The notes beneath the pieces were generated by a model, which ran no database searches, was not told the DNA's origin, and was given only the letters and a program-made list of their open reading frames with translations. From assembly GCA_034678485.1 (NCBI GenBank), contig JAXDBU010000168.1, positions 25,535 to 89,534 of the forward strand: 64,000 nt of DNA, read 5' to 3'. Both the position numbers and the translations under genes were made by a program. This document shows positions 9,290 to 18,451 of this stretch, one piece after another (within the stretch, counting starts at the first letter, position 1; the number at the start of each line of letters is the position of its first letter). Origin of the DNA: PLanc-01 sp034678485. GTDB lineage: Bacteria; Planctomycetota; Phycisphaerae; Sedimentisphaerales; Anaerobacaceae.

Positions 9290-9453
9290 GAGAAGGAAAT
9301 CCGAAGCACGAATATCGAAATCCGAAACAAATTCCAAGCACGAAATCCAAATGACTGAAACGCTATCGCCCGTCCAACGGTCGGTTTGGGTTTCTGGATT
9401 TCTGTCATTCGTGCTTGTTTCGGATTTCGCACTTCGAATTTCGGATTTCCTCG
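9290..9453. repeat. Long imperfect palindrome of the CGAAATCCGAA type
   Basis: The left arm (9290-9362) and right arm (9388-9453) are near reverse complements, made of nested GGAAATCCGAAGCACGAA and TTCGTGCTTGTTTCGGATTTCG motifs, separated by about 25 bases. It is AT-richer than the flanking genes and occupies almost the whole gap between the synthase and the HAD gene. A shorter relative lies at 22364-22427. Confidence 0.75.
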
Positions 9454-9465
9454 CTTCGAGGTGTT

Positions 9466-10236
9466 ATGGCTCACGACGAGATCAAGGCGGTTCTTTTTGA
9501 CCTCGGCGATACAATTCTGAACTTCGGCAAGGTCGATACAACGAGGGCCTTTCTGGCGGGCGCCAGGGCCTCGCACGCCTTCCTGAGGCAGCAGGGCCAG
9601 CCGGCCGCCTGGTTCCCCTGGTACTTCGCCTGCAATCTCGTTCGTATGCGGGTCCACTACCTGATCTCGAACCTGACGCACAATGATTTCGACTCGCTCG
9701 ACGTGCTCAAAGCCATCGGCGCCCGTCAGGGGGTGAAGTTGTCGCCGGCACAGTGGGACGAGTTTGCCTGGCTGTGGTATGAGGCGCTCAGTCGCACCGC
9801 GCAGGTCGAGCCGGACCTGCGGGAGACCCTCGATACCCTGCGAGGCATGGGCCTCAAGCTTGGGATCGTGTCCAATACGTTCGTCAGCCGGGCCTCGCTG
9901 GCCAGACACCTCGCGCAGCTCGGCCTGCTCGAGTTCTTCCCCGTGCAGCTCTACTCCTACGAGTACCATTTTCGCAAGCCCAGCACGGAGATCTTCCGGA
10001 TTGCGGCCGGCAAGATCGGAGAGGCCACCGAGAGCATCGTCTTTGTCGGGGACCGGATCGACAACGACGTTCTGCCCGCGATGAAGAGCGGGATGCACGC
10101 CGTGCTCAAGGAGGCCTACACCAACGCGGGCAAGCCGACCCCGCCGGGGGCCCACAGGGTTCGCCTGCTCTCGGAACTGCCGGGGATCATCGAGCAAATC
10201 AACGCCGCCGCCCAGCCGGCCCGCCTCAAACCGTAG
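9466..10236 (+). CDS. HAD-superfamily hydrolase (phosphatase-like)
   Basis: The start at 9466 (MAHDEIKAVLFDLGDTI) has AGGTG upstream; earlier in-frame Met codons fall inside the palindromic repeat. 256 residues. Motif I reads DLGDT, motif II GIVSNT, motif III FRKPSTEIF with the conserved Lys, and motif IV VGDRIDNDVLPAMKSGM, all in the right order for a subfamily IA HAD. The second Asp of the usual DxDxT is shifted (D-L-G-D-T), a variant seen in other HAD proteins, so catalytic class should be treated carefully. Likely a cytoplasmic phosphatase of a small metabolite; the substrate is not predictable. Confidence 0.75.
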   Translation: MAHDEIKAVLFDLGDTILNFGKVDTTRAFLAGARASHAFLRQQGQPAAWFPWYFACNLVRMRVHYLISNLTHNDFDSLDVLKAIGARQGVKLSPAQWDEFAWLWYEALSRTAQVEPDLRETLDTLRGMGLKLGIVSNTFVSRASLARHLAQLGLLEFFPVQLYSYEYHFRKPSTEIFRIAAGKIGEATESIVFVGDRIDNDVLPAMKSGMHAVLKEAYTNAGKPTPPGAHRVRLLSELPGIIEQINAAAQPARLKP

Positions 10237-10273
10237 GCCGCTTCAGTTACATCTCGAAGCCCGAGAAACTGCA

Positions 10274-10302
10274 TTGACACGTCGCGTCCGTCTTCATACT
10301 AT
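10274..10302 (+). promoter_or_regulatory. Sigma70-type promoter for trxA-trxB
   Basis: TTGACA (10274-10279), a 17-base spacer and TACTAT (10297-10302), about 85 bases ahead of trxA. A consensus -35 and optimal spacing. Confidence 0.65.
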
Positions 10303-10389
10303 CGCATCCCGTTCGTCCGCGTTGCGTGCTGGCGCTGGTTGGCGTCCGAAACGCGACACGGGACGCACAACGGATGAAGGAGAACACCG

Positions 10390-10728
10390 ATGGCAGCAGG
10401 CAGACCGATTGATGTGACCGACGAGAGCTTCGCGGACGAAGTGCTTGAATCGGATATTCCCGTCCTGGTGGATTACTGGGCGCCGTGGTGCGGCCCATGT
10501 CGGATGGCCGCGCCCGTGCTGGAGAGGATCGCGGATGAGTATGACGGCCGGCTCAAGATCTGCAAGCTCAATGTGGACGAGAACCGCGAGATCGCGACCC
10601 AGCATCGGATCATGAGCATCCCCACGATGTTCTTGTTCAAGGACGGCGAGCTGGTCGATCAGATCACCGGGATGACGCCGAATTTCGAGTCGGACCTCAA
10701 GAGAAGGATCGAGCCTTACGTGGAGTAA
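10390..10728 (+). CDS. trxA: Thioredoxin
   Basis: 112 residues, the usual size. The redox site WCGPC is at 33-37, preceded by VLVDYWAPW. KLNVDEN and the cis-Pro loop MSIPTMFLFKDGE follow, all canonical. It reduces protein disulphides in the cytoplasm and is itself reduced by the thioredoxin reductase encoded 100 bases downstream. AAGGAG precedes the ATG. Confidence 0.95.
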   Translation: MAAGRPIDVTDESFADEVLESDIPVLVDYWAPWCGPCRMAAPVLERIADEYDGRLKICKLNVDENREIATQHRIMSIPTMFLFKDGELVDQITGMTPNFESDLKRRIEPYVE

Positions 10729-10735
10729 TCGCGCG

Positions 10736-10793
10736 TCCCATAGGTCCTATCGGTCCTATAGGACTGATGGGACGGATAGGACCCATAGGACTT
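10736..10793. repeat. Palindromic GGTCCTAT repeat between trxA and trxB
   Basis: Five alternating copies of CCATAGG/GGTCCTAT/ATAGGAC form a near-palindrome of about 58 bases that fills most of the trxA-trxB gap. In RNA it would fold into a strong hairpin, which could adjust relative expression or mRNA stability of the two genes. Confidence 0.7.
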
Positions 10794-10827
10794 GCTGCGA
10801 CGGACTCGAAGTCGGAGAAACGACGCC

Positions 10828-11820
10828 ATGACCGATGCTCAGTACGACGTGATTATCGTGGGCGGGGGGCCGGCCGGGCTGGGCGCTGCGCTGTACAGCT
10901 CGCGAGACCGCTACCGGACGGTGATCCTGGAGAAGATGATCCCCGGCGGGCAGATCTTCAACACCGATCGGATCGAGAACTACCCGGGCATCGCCCGAAT
11001 CGACGGGCCGACGCTGATCGACCAGATGCAGAAGCAGGTCGAGAGCTTCGGCACCGAGATCCAGACCGCCAGCGAGGTGACGGACATCAAGCGGACCGCG
11101 GACGGCCACATCGAGGTCCATTGTGGAAAGGACCGCTACGTTGCGAAGGCGGTCGTCCTGGCGCCGGGCAGCGGCTATCGGAAACTGGGCGTTCCCGGCG
11201 AGGAGGAGTTCCGCAACGCGGGCGCGGGCGTCAGCTATTGCGGCACGTGCGATGCGCCCTTCTTCCGAGACAAGGAAGTGGTCTCGGTCGGAGGCGGCAA
11301 CTCCGCCCTCGAAGAGACCCTGCACCTGACGAAGTACGCCAGGAAGGTGACGATCATCCACCGTCGCAACGAGTTCCGCGCGGACAAGATCCTCGTCGAG
11401 GAGCTGCTGGCCAAGGCTGCCGAACCGAACAGTCCGCTGGTCATTCGTTACGACTCGGTCGTCACCGCGATTCAGGGCGCCGGACGGGTCCAGTCTGTCC
11501 GACTCAAGAACGTCAAGACCGGTCGCGAAGAGGACTACCCCTGCGACGGCGTGTTCATCTTCGTCGGTATGGTGCCCAGCACGGGCTTCCTCCAAGGCAT
11601 TGTGGACCTGACCGAGCAGGGCTTCATCCGCTGCGACTGCGCGTCTCTGCGGACGTCGATGCCGGGCGTCTTCGTCGCGGGCGACTGCCGCGTCGGCGCG
11701 ACAATGCAGCTCATCACTGCAGTCGCCGACGGCGTCAACACCGCCATGATGATCAAGCAGTACTTCCGCGATCCGCAGTGGTGGAAGAAGACAACCAGCG
11801 GAGAGTCCTTCGGTTGGTAG
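10828..11820 (+). CDS. trxB: Thioredoxin reductase (NADPH, FAD)
   Basis: The ATG at 10828 (MTDAQYDVIIVGGGPAGLG) gives a 330-residue protein with the FAD-binding GGGPAG at 12-17, the redox pair CGTCDAPFF near 138-141, the NADPH-binding GGGNSALEE and the C-terminal PGVFVAGDCR flavin motif. In the usual order for bacterial low-molecular-weight TrxB. Works with the upstream thioredoxin. The AT-rich codons before the ATG belong to the intergenic repeat, not the protein. Confidence 0.92.
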   Translation: MTDAQYDVIIVGGGPAGLGAALYSSRDRYRTVILEKMIPGGQIFNTDRIENYPGIARIDGPTLIDQMQKQVESFGTEIQTASEVTDIKRTADGHIEVHCGKDRYVAKAVVLAPGSGYRKLGVPGEEEFRNAGAGVSYCGTCDAPFFRDKEVVSVGGGNSALEETLHLTKYARKVTIIHRRNEFRADKILVEELLAKAAEPNSPLVIRYDSVVTAIQGAGRVQSVRLKNVKTGREEDYPCDGVFIFVGMVPSTGFLQGIVDLTEQGFIRCDCASLRTSMPGVFVAGDCRVGATMQLITAVADGVNTAMMIKQYFRDPQWWKKTTSGESFGW

Positions 11821-12155
11821 ACCCGCTCGTAGTGATGCCGTAAGGCGTTATCTTGGGCGAGTGTGAAGTCGGAGCCAACCGGCCGGCAAACCGGCGTTTG
11901 TCATGCTGAACGAAGTGAAGCATCTGGGCCCTGTAGGAAACGTGGCGTCCGAAGTCAAGACGCATCTTTCGCTCCCGGGCCAGATCCTTCGCGTTGCTCA
12001 GGATGACAAGAGGTAGGCCTCCGGGCATATGGGTTTTGTGAGACGCCCGTATTCTTCCCGACACCGGCCGCGATGCGGCTGAGCGACTCAGGACGACAAG
12101 GCGGCGACGATGGCTTTCTTGAAGACCCGTCGCGCCCGATCGCGGTGTGCATCGT
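11821..12155. repeat. Intergenic region carrying a TCATCCTGAG/GAAGGATC dispersed repeat
   Basis: No gene is seen in this 335-base gap. At 11899-12009 lies an inverted element: GTCATGCTGAACGAAGTGAAG on the left and CCAGATCCTTCGCGTTGCTC then AGGATGAC on the right. Copies lie at 13772-13804, 22201-22299 and 22444-22541. A GTAGTGATGCCGTAAGGCG fragment at 11829 belongs to a second repeat family (see 19859 and 47082). Confidence 0.65.
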
Positions 12156-13688
12156 CTACCAGAAGATGATATAGAAGACTGCGACCGCGACCAGGACCGC
12201 GCCGCCGGCGAGCTTCGCGCTCCGAGTCGTCTTCGTCTCGATCTCTTCACGAACCGGCAGCACCCTTGGCTTCTCCAATGGCTTGAGGAAGGTAATTACT
12301 CCCATAATCATCAGCACCAGCTCGAAGGCCAGCGCAACCTGAATCAGGAAATGCAGTCCCGGCGCGAACCGCTGGAACAACGCATACAGGATGGGACCGC
12401 AAATCAGTGCGGTGACACCTGCCGCGGGAGGGGCCTGAGGAACCAGCATCCCGAAGAGAAAGGCCGCGACGACGCCGGGCCAGATATAACCCTGGAATTG
12501 CTGAATGTAATTGAAGACGCCGCCGAATTTCGGATCGGCCAGTCGCGGCGCCAGCAGGCAGGCGGCTGCGATGAAGATCGCGGTGCTGATGCGCCCGAGC
12601 AGGAGCAGGCGATTCTGAGACGCGTTGCGGTCGAAGAGCCGATTGTAGATGTCCATCGTCAGGATCGTCGAGGCAGAGTTCAGCATGGAGGCCAGGGAGC
12701 TGATGACCGCGCCTGCGATGGCCGCGAACATGAACCCTCGCAGGCCGGCGGGAACCAGGTTGCGGATCAGCATGGGAAACGCTTCGTCGGGTGACTGCAT
12801 CTGACTGCCGTAGAGCTGATACGACATGATCCCCGGGAGCACGATGGCAAACGGGATCAACAGCCACAGGCCGCCGGCAAAGATCACGCCCAGTTGACCC
12901 TCTCGGAGCGTCCTGGCGGCGAGAGTACGTTGCACGATGAATTGATTCAGGCCGCAATAGTACAGGATGACGATTCCCAGCCCGGAGACGACGCCCGTCC
13001 AGGGTAGCGCCTCGTGACCGGCCGGCAGGACCATGTGGAGTCGGTCCGCGTTGATGGTGGAGAATTGTTCCCAACCCCCGCAGGCGCGCAGACCGAGGAA
13101 GAAGGTGACAATCCCTCCGATGAGCAGGGCGCCCCCCTGGAACAGATCGGCCCAGGCGATTGCCTTGAGCCCGCCCCAAATCGTATAGACTGCGGCGATC
13201 AGCCCGATGAACCAGATGCTCCCGGTCAGATTGACGTCGAACACCTTGTTCAAGGTCAGGCCGCCGGAGTAGAGCACGGCCGTGAGCAGAACGACGACGT
13301 AGATGACCACGGTGGTCAGCGCCATGAGCGCCCGGGCTGCGGGGTTGTAACGATACTCGAGATACTCCGGCATGGTGTAGATGCCCGCTTTGAGGAAGCG
13401 GGGCAGCAGGGTGAACGCGATCAGGACGATGCCGATGCTGCCGGCCAGTTGCCAGTTGCTCACCGCCAGGCCCACGCTGCCAGCCCCCTGGCCGCTCATG
13501 CCGACGAACTGCTCGGTGGAGATGTTGGCCGCGATGATGGACAAGCCGATGAGCGGCCAGGTGAGTCCCCGTCCCGCAAGAAAGTAGTCCTCGCTGGTCC
13601 GCTCCCGGCGGCTTTTGAACATGCTGACCCCGACGACCACAGCGATGAACGCGACGAAGACCCCGATGTCGAAGGCATTCAGTTCCAT
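12156..13688 (-). CDS. Sodium:solute symporter (SSS family)
   Basis: About 510 residues with roughly 13-14 membrane segments and SSS hallmarks: SEDYFLAGRGLTWPLIGLSIIAANISTEQFVGMSGQG near the N-terminus and GLNQFIVQRTLAARTLREG mid-protein, the SGLT-type QRxLAA motif. The start is set at MELNAF, where transmembrane segment 1 begins; a TTG four codons upstream is possible. It imports a sugar, acid or nucleoside with sodium. No enzyme gene is close enough on the same strand to name the substrate. Confidence 0.85.
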   Translation of the reverse strand: MELNAFDIGVFVAFIAVVVGVSMFKSRRERTSEDYFLAGRGLTWPLIGLSIIAANISTEQFVGMSGQGAGSVGLAVSNWQLAGSIGIVLIAFTLLPRFLKAGIYTMPEYLEYRYNPAARALMALTTVVIYVVVLLTAVLYSGGLTLNKVFDVNLTGSIWFIGLIAAVYTIWGGLKAIAWADLFQGGALLIGGIVTFFLGLRACGGWEQFSTINADRLHMVLPAGHEALPWTGVVSGLGIVILYYCGLNQFIVQRTLAARTLREGQLGVIFAGGLWLLIPFAIVLPGIMSYQLYGSQMQSPDEAFPMLIRNLVPAGLRGFMFAAIAGAVISSLASMLNSASTILTMDIYNRLFDRNASQNRLLLLGRISTAIFIAAACLLAPRLADPKFGGVFNYIQQFQGYIWPGVVAAFLFGMLVPQAPPAAGVTALICGPILYALFQRFAPGLHFLIQVALAFELVLMIMGVITFLKPLEKPRVLPVREEIETKTTRSAKLAGGAVLVAVAVFYIIFW

Positions 13689-13771
13689 AGGTCCATCCAA
13701 CCAAGGCAGTTGTGCGCCTCTGATCCCGGTCCCGGCAGGGACCGAGGTCGAGAGAAACCTCTCATACGATG

Positions 13772-13804
13772 CCCAGATCCTTCGGCGTCGCCTCAGGATG
13801 ACAG
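13772..13804. repeat. Partial copy of the GAAGGATC/TCATCCTGAG repeat
   Basis: CCAGATCCTTCGGCGTCGCC and AGGATGACAGAG match the right half of the element at 11899-12009. It lies in the 266-base gap between the divergent symporter and metallophosphoesterase genes. Confidence 0.5.
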
Positions 13805-13954
13805 AGCCAACTCCATGGCGTCACAATAATCGACCGGCGGTCTGAGTGCCACAAGATTTCCCTACCCGATGATTTGCACGATGGGACTGTTTCTGGTACA
13901 AACGGACTGCCGGACGGGCACTGATCCAACGGTGACAGCAGAAAGGGTAGATGC

Positions 13955-14854
13955 ATGTCGAACGCTCTCGATCACAGTCGAATGACCAGGCGACGGTTTC
14001 TGAATGCCTCTTTGGCCGCAGCGGGGGGGATCATCGCGTTGACCCCGCGTCGAAGCCCGGCCCAGGTGGATCAGGCACAGTCGCGTTGGGCCTTTCTGTC
14101 GGATACGCACATCGCTGCCGATTGCGAGAACAACTACCGGGGCTTCTATCCCTATCGCAACTTCGAGAAGACCGTCGCCCAGCTCGCGGCGGACCTGCCC
14201 GAGGGCGTGGTCGTCACGGGCGATCTGGCCCGACTCACCGGCCAGATGGGCGACTATGAGAACCTCCGCAAGCTGCTGATGCCTTTGGTCGGCCAGAGAC
14301 CCATGTACCTGGCCTTGGGCAACCACGACGACCGTGCCGTCTTCCTGGATGTGTTCGAGGACCGCCCCGGTCAGGCACAGCCGGTCAGGGACAAACACGT
14401 CGTCACGGTGGAGGCGGGACCTGTCCGATTCATCCTCCTCGATTCACTCTTGGCGACGAACCAGACGCCGGGACTGCTCGGCAAAGCCCAACGGACCTGG
14501 CTCCGGAAGTATCTCCAGGACAGCGACGACAAGCCCGTCATTCTCTTCTTCCACCACACTCTCGAGGACGGCGATGGCGATCTGTTCGACGCCCTCTGGC
14601 TGTTCGATCTCATCAGGCCCATCCGCAAGGTCAAGGCCATCGTCTACGGCCACTCGCACGAGTACAGGTCCTCGGAACTCGAAGGCATCCACCTGATCAA
14701 TCTTCCCGCTACGGCCTACAACTTCAGCGACGATCAGCCGTTGGGCTGGATCGAAGCCAAACTCACCGCCGAGGGCGGCGACTTCACCCTGCACGCCGTC
14801 GCCGGCAACACGCAGCTCGACGGGCGCGTCGAGGGCTTCCGTTGGCGGTCATAA
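13955..14854 (+). CDS. Tat-exported calcineurin-like metallophosphoesterase
   Basis: 299 residues. A twin-arginine leader (MTRRRFLNASLAAAGG, residues 10-25) is followed by the five metallophosphoesterase blocks: SDTHI, VVVTGDLAR, LGNHDD, FFHH and GHSHEYRSS. These bind two metal ions and hydrolyse phosphomonoesters or diesters. Export through Tat fits a protein folded around metal in the cytoplasm. AAAGGG precedes the start. The substrate is unknown. Confidence 0.85.
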   Translation: MSNALDHSRMTRRRFLNASLAAAGGIIALTPRRSPAQVDQAQSRWAFLSDTHIAADCENNYRGFYPYRNFEKTVAQLAADLPEGVVVTGDLARLTGQMGDYENLRKLLMPLVGQRPMYLALGNHDDRAVFLDVFEDRPGQAQPVRDKHVVTVEAGPVRFILLDSLLATNQTPGLLGKAQRTWLRKYLQDSDDKPVILFFHHTLEDGDGDLFDALWLFDLIRPIRKVKAIVYGHSHEYRSSELEGIHLINLPATAYNFSDDQPLGWIEAKLTAEGGDFTLHAVAGNTQLDGRVEGFRWRS

Positions 14855-15034
14855 CCACGGCCGAAAGGTACCTCGTATCCGCTGCCCAGGCTCCTTCGCG
14901 ATGCTCCAGGACGACGTTTCTCAATCCGCGCACGAATCATCCCGAAGCCGTATCAGTCAGTCGTATTCGCACTCATTGAATCTGTTTCGAGCTTCGTGCC
15001 TCGAATTGCGGTCTTCCCGGCCAGGATGGCCGTG

Positions 15035-17980
15035 TCACGGCGTAGTTCCTGCCAGGACGACCTCGATCTCCGCCAGTTGCATCGCGTACTTGCCGAAGTA
15101 TCGGGTCTTGCGCAGTCGCGTGGCCTCGACCTTCACGTAACGAACGGATTTCTGCTCGAACTCGAAGACCTCCGGACCTGTCACATCCTTGGGCTTTCGC
15201 TCGGCGTCCTCCGGGCCGGTGGCCGGACGGCGGAAGCGTTCCCTCTTGGCGACCTCGTCCCACGTGGTCCCGTCCACGGACACGAGGACGCGGAAATCGA
15301 GCGGGAAGCCGTCGTAGGACTGATCGATCTCGGTCGATTCGACGAATGGCTCGGAGCAATGCGTGTGTTGCCAGGCGTCGCCGTGATCGAGAGGCCAGAT
15401 GCGAATGGTCTTGGTGTCCACGGCCTGCCCGAGGTCCACCTGGACCCACTCGCTGTGCGCTCCATCATCGTAGAGGTTGCTGGTCCAGCCGCGATGCCAG
15501 CTTCTCGTGTTGATGCGGACCCCATCCGTCAGCTTGGCGGCGTCCCAGTTGCTGGCCTCCTTCTCCGGCTTGAAGTTGCTCGACGCGGTCACCGGCTTGT
15601 TCAGTGCCACATTCCAATAGGGTTGCGGTCCGGGCAGTCCTTCGGACGGCGCGACGGTGTACGTCTTGCCCGCCTCGGTCTGGAAGGTGCAGATCTGGCC
15701 ATAGGGTCTCTGCTCGACGGAAACTTCAGGCTTGTTGCCCTGGCCGTCGTCGATGGCGAGAGTCCGGCCGGACCAGGGATTGAGAATGCTGCACGGCCTG
15801 CCCTTCTCGCTCACAATGGTGATCGGCTGACATACGCCGTCCTTCTTCTGGGCCGAGACCAGAAACGCGCCGGCCGCGCGGATCGTGACGAACTGGCCCT
15901 CGAGGTGGTGCCAGCAGGGGAACAGACGCAGAAATCCTTCCTGGCTCTGCAGAAGCATGGCGTTGATGCCCTCCGCGACGCCGGCGCCCTCGACGTTGCC
16001 GCCGCCGCTGCGGAAGTTGTTCACGCCAATGCTGCGGAAGTAGCCGCGGCATCGTCGGATGATCTCCGGCGGGTGGTGGGCAAGACGGGCGGCCATGGAG
16101 AAGATCTGCGGTGGATTGTTCAGCCACTCGACGTAGTATTGCGGTTTGACGATCAGCGTGTTGCGGGCCACCGACAGCAGCTTCGGATCGGAACTCAGGC
16201 CCACCTGCTCGCCCGGAAAGACCGGATAGAGCACCCAGTCCTGCTCGGTCAGGAAGGGGTTCAGGGTCGCCTCGCTCCAGGCGAAGACCTTCCGGCCGTA
16301 GGCGTGGCTCATCGGGTATTCGGCCATGTTCACCAGGAAGTCCTTCCAGCGGGCGATGTCCGCGTCGCCGTAACCGGTGTCCACGCCCGCGGCCTTTAGC
16401 GCCTCCGTCATGTCGATCATGCCGCGGTAGAACCGTCGCAGGAAGGCCAGGCCGGTGATGCCGTTGTAGTTGTCGTTCGCGGAACCTTCCATGGGCTTGC
16501 TGTCCACGATCACGTACCGCGGCGTGCCGTTTGGACGGGTTTCCTTGTTCTTCACGAGATCGCTATCCCAGTAGGCCGCGACGTCCTTGAAGAACGGGTA
16601 CATCGTCTTGAGCCATTCCAGGTCGTAGGTCATGTAGTAACGGGTAATCAGGTTCAACGAAGCTTCAACGGCGTGGGTCCGCTGGCCCAGGGTGACCGGC
16701 TCGTTCAGGTGCCCCGGCGCGGTGCCCATGAAGAAGAGCGTACCCGGCACGCCGGCGGCCTTGGCTTGCCTGCGCCCGAAGACGTTCGCCTCCAGGACCG
16801 TGCGATCGTACGGCTCGGAGAGGTCCACCCGGTTTGTCGAGTACGCGCCGTAGTACAGGGCTTCGTTGTTATAATTCCAATGGTAGTCGCCACCCCAGGG
16901 GACATTGTCGTTGACCGGGAATCCATTGCATCCGACGGGGTATCTGCCGATCCGGACACAGCAGCCGAAGACGTACATGCAGCCGTAGTAGGTCCGCTCG
17001 ATGATCGGCTCGGCATCCAGGCGGATGTAAGACCGGCGCCAGTAGGCGTCCCACCAGGTATGATGGGCCTGCACTTGGTCTTCGACCTGGGCTCGCGTCA
17101 AGCCCATCAGTGCAGCCATCGCCTCCGGCCTGGGATCGGCCGGGTCCATCGTGATCGGAAGGCCCGTGCTGTGCACTTTTGTTACGATCAGCAGACTCCT
17201 GCCCGGCTCGACGGTGAGCAACTGGGCCGCCTGGACCTGGAGATCGTTCTTGTCGTAGTCGATCGCGGTGTCGATCTCGGTCTTGCACTGGACGTCGAAG
17301 GGACGGGTGACCGAAACCGCCCACATACGGAACTGCCGGCTGCCGAAGTCGTTGTGGTCGGGTGGAACGTGGGTCTTGCGGCTCGCCCACGCGATGATCG
17401 GGCTTTCCGTATCGAGTCCGGCGGCTACCTCGAACGGCTCGGCCCGGACAGCGAATTGATCGGCGCACGTCTCGATCCGCAGCGCGAGCGGCTTGGTGCC
17501 CCGATGCTCGATCCAGTTCACCAGGATATTGTCCGACTCATGCGGCACCACCGAGCGGATCAGGGTAACCTCCTGCCCCTTGGTCAGCGTCGTGGTCACT
17601 TCCGCCTGGTGCATGTCCACCGCCTGCTGGAACTTGGCTCCCGCCATCTCCGGCATCACGAGATTCACGTATCCCACCAGGACGTTGCCGCTCTGCCAAA
17701 GGGTTTTGTCGGCACACTTGTCCCGCCAGAAGTCGGTCTTGCCGAGATGGAACGTCATGCACTCGGGCATTCCCGAGAGGGTCACCATGAGATTGCCGTT
17801 GCCCATGACCGGGAACGCGTCCATGATGGCGTAGTTGGAAACCGACGCGGCCGGCTTGGGCTCCGTGCTGGGGGTCACACAGCGGTCCAGGATCATCTTC
17901 ACCTCATCTTGATCCGCTCCCAAGGCGACCAGGGCGGGCAGCAGACAGATTGAGGCGAGGATGCAGCAGTTGTTTCTCAT
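15035..17980 (-). CDS. Secreted GH95-like glycoside hydrolase with a C-terminal F5/8-type C (discoidin) domain
   Basis: The start (MRNNCCILASICLLPALVALGA) is fixed by a signal peptide and GAGGAG upstream; 981 residues. The N-terminal part holds a beta-sandwich (VMGNGNLMVTLSG, FHLGKTDFW). The middle is an (alpha/alpha)6-type domain with PWGGDYHWNYNNEALYYGA and GVPGTLFFMG, resembling GH95 alpha-fucosidase/galactosidase proteins and their relatives. The last 180 residues (NVALNKPVTASSNF, LTDGVRINTRSWHRGW, WVQVDLGQAVDTKTIRIWPL) form a discoidin/CBM32-like domain for galactose-type sugars. Likely exo-acts on plant or algal side chains. The family number is a judgement by eye. Confidence 0.6.
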   Translation of the reverse strand: MRNNCCILASICLLPALVALGADQDEVKMILDRCVTPSTEPKPAASVSNYAIMDAFPVMGNGNLMVTLSGMPECMTFHLGKTDFWRDKCADKTLWQSGNVLVGYVNLVMPEMAGAKFQQAVDMHQAEVTTTLTKGQEVTLIRSVVPHESDNILVNWIEHRGTKPLALRIETCADQFAVRAEPFEVAAGLDTESPIIAWASRKTHVPPDHNDFGSRQFRMWAVSVTRPFDVQCKTEIDTAIDYDKNDLQVQAAQLLTVEPGRSLLIVTKVHSTGLPITMDPADPRPEAMAALMGLTRAQVEDQVQAHHTWWDAYWRRSYIRLDAEPIIERTYYGCMYVFGCCVRIGRYPVGCNGFPVNDNVPWGGDYHWNYNNEALYYGAYSTNRVDLSEPYDRTVLEANVFGRRQAKAAGVPGTLFFMGTAPGHLNEPVTLGQRTHAVEASLNLITRYYMTYDLEWLKTMYPFFKDVAAYWDSDLVKNKETRPNGTPRYVIVDSKPMEGSANDNYNGITGLAFLRRFYRGMIDMTEALKAAGVDTGYGDADIARWKDFLVNMAEYPMSHAYGRKVFAWSEATLNPFLTEQDWVLYPVFPGEQVGLSSDPKLLSVARNTLIVKPQYYVEWLNNPPQIFSMAARLAHHPPEIIRRCRGYFRSIGVNNFRSGGGNVEGAGVAEGINAMLLQSQEGFLRLFPCWHHLEGQFVTIRAAGAFLVSAQKKDGVCQPITIVSEKGRPCSILNPWSGRTLAIDDGQGNKPEVSVEQRPYGQICTFQTEAGKTYTVAPSEGLPGPQPYWNVALNKPVTASSNFKPEKEASNWDAAKLTDGVRINTRSWHRGWTSNLYDDGAHSEWVQVDLGQAVDTKTIRIWPLDHGDAWQHTHCSEPFVESTEIDQSYDGFPLDFRVLVSVDGTTWDEVAKRERFRRPATGPEDAERKPKDVTGPEVFEFEQKSVRYVKVEATRLRKTRYFGKYAMQLAEIEVVLAGTTP

Positions 17981-18112
17981 GTCGAACTCCTCTTGTGTAC
18001 CCGGCAAATCCCAGACCCAGCGACGCGAGTGGCGTAACGGATCCGCACCCAAGGATAGGTCCTTGCCGCCTGCCAAACCCGGATGGCTCCGCGCGGACTT
18101 CGTGCATTCCTC

Positions 18113-18142
18113 TATATGCCTTCACGGACCCCTGCTTGTCAA
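18113..18142 (-). promoter_or_regulatory. Candidate promoter for the GH95-like gene
   Basis: On the minus strand TTGACA (18142-18137), an 18-base spacer and CATATA (18118-18113), overlapping TATAGA two bases further on. It would give an untranslated leader of about 125 bases. Confidence 0.4.
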
Positions 18143-18364
18143 GGAACTTGTGGTCAGTCGCCACGTCGAGTCACATAAATGGCGTTCCATCAGGACTGAC
18201 CGGCCATGCGATAGCCCCTGGCGCATGACGGTTGTCGCGAGGTTTGGAGCGGGTCCCCAAACGCGATGCACCGCGTTGGGGGTCCCAGTTCCGCCATCAG
18301 GCGGCTCAAGACCGTGTAAACGCGGAACTCCAAACGGCCGCCTTCCTTCTCGTAAGAGATCTTG

Positions 18365-18370
18365 TATAAT
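18365..18370 (+). promoter_or_regulatory. Candidate -10 box for the HAF-repeat gene
   Basis: A perfect TATAAT about 80 bases ahead of the GTG start; the -35 region is weak (CTTCCT at 17-base spacing). Confidence 0.35.
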
Positions 18371-18451
18371 CCAGATCGCGGCAGCACGCGGACGAGAATC
18401 GAGGCGTTGTGGGCGGCGATACGCCGACTGCCCGCTGGGAAAGGACGCGCG

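Larger units (their letters stand above)
17981..18451. other. Divergent intergenic region between GH95-like and HAF genes
   Basis: A 471-base gap without a convincing gene. It holds promoter-like elements on both strands, listed separately, and a hairpin-prone CCCCAAACGCG/CGCGTTGGGG stretch at about 18256-18282. Confidence 0.5.
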
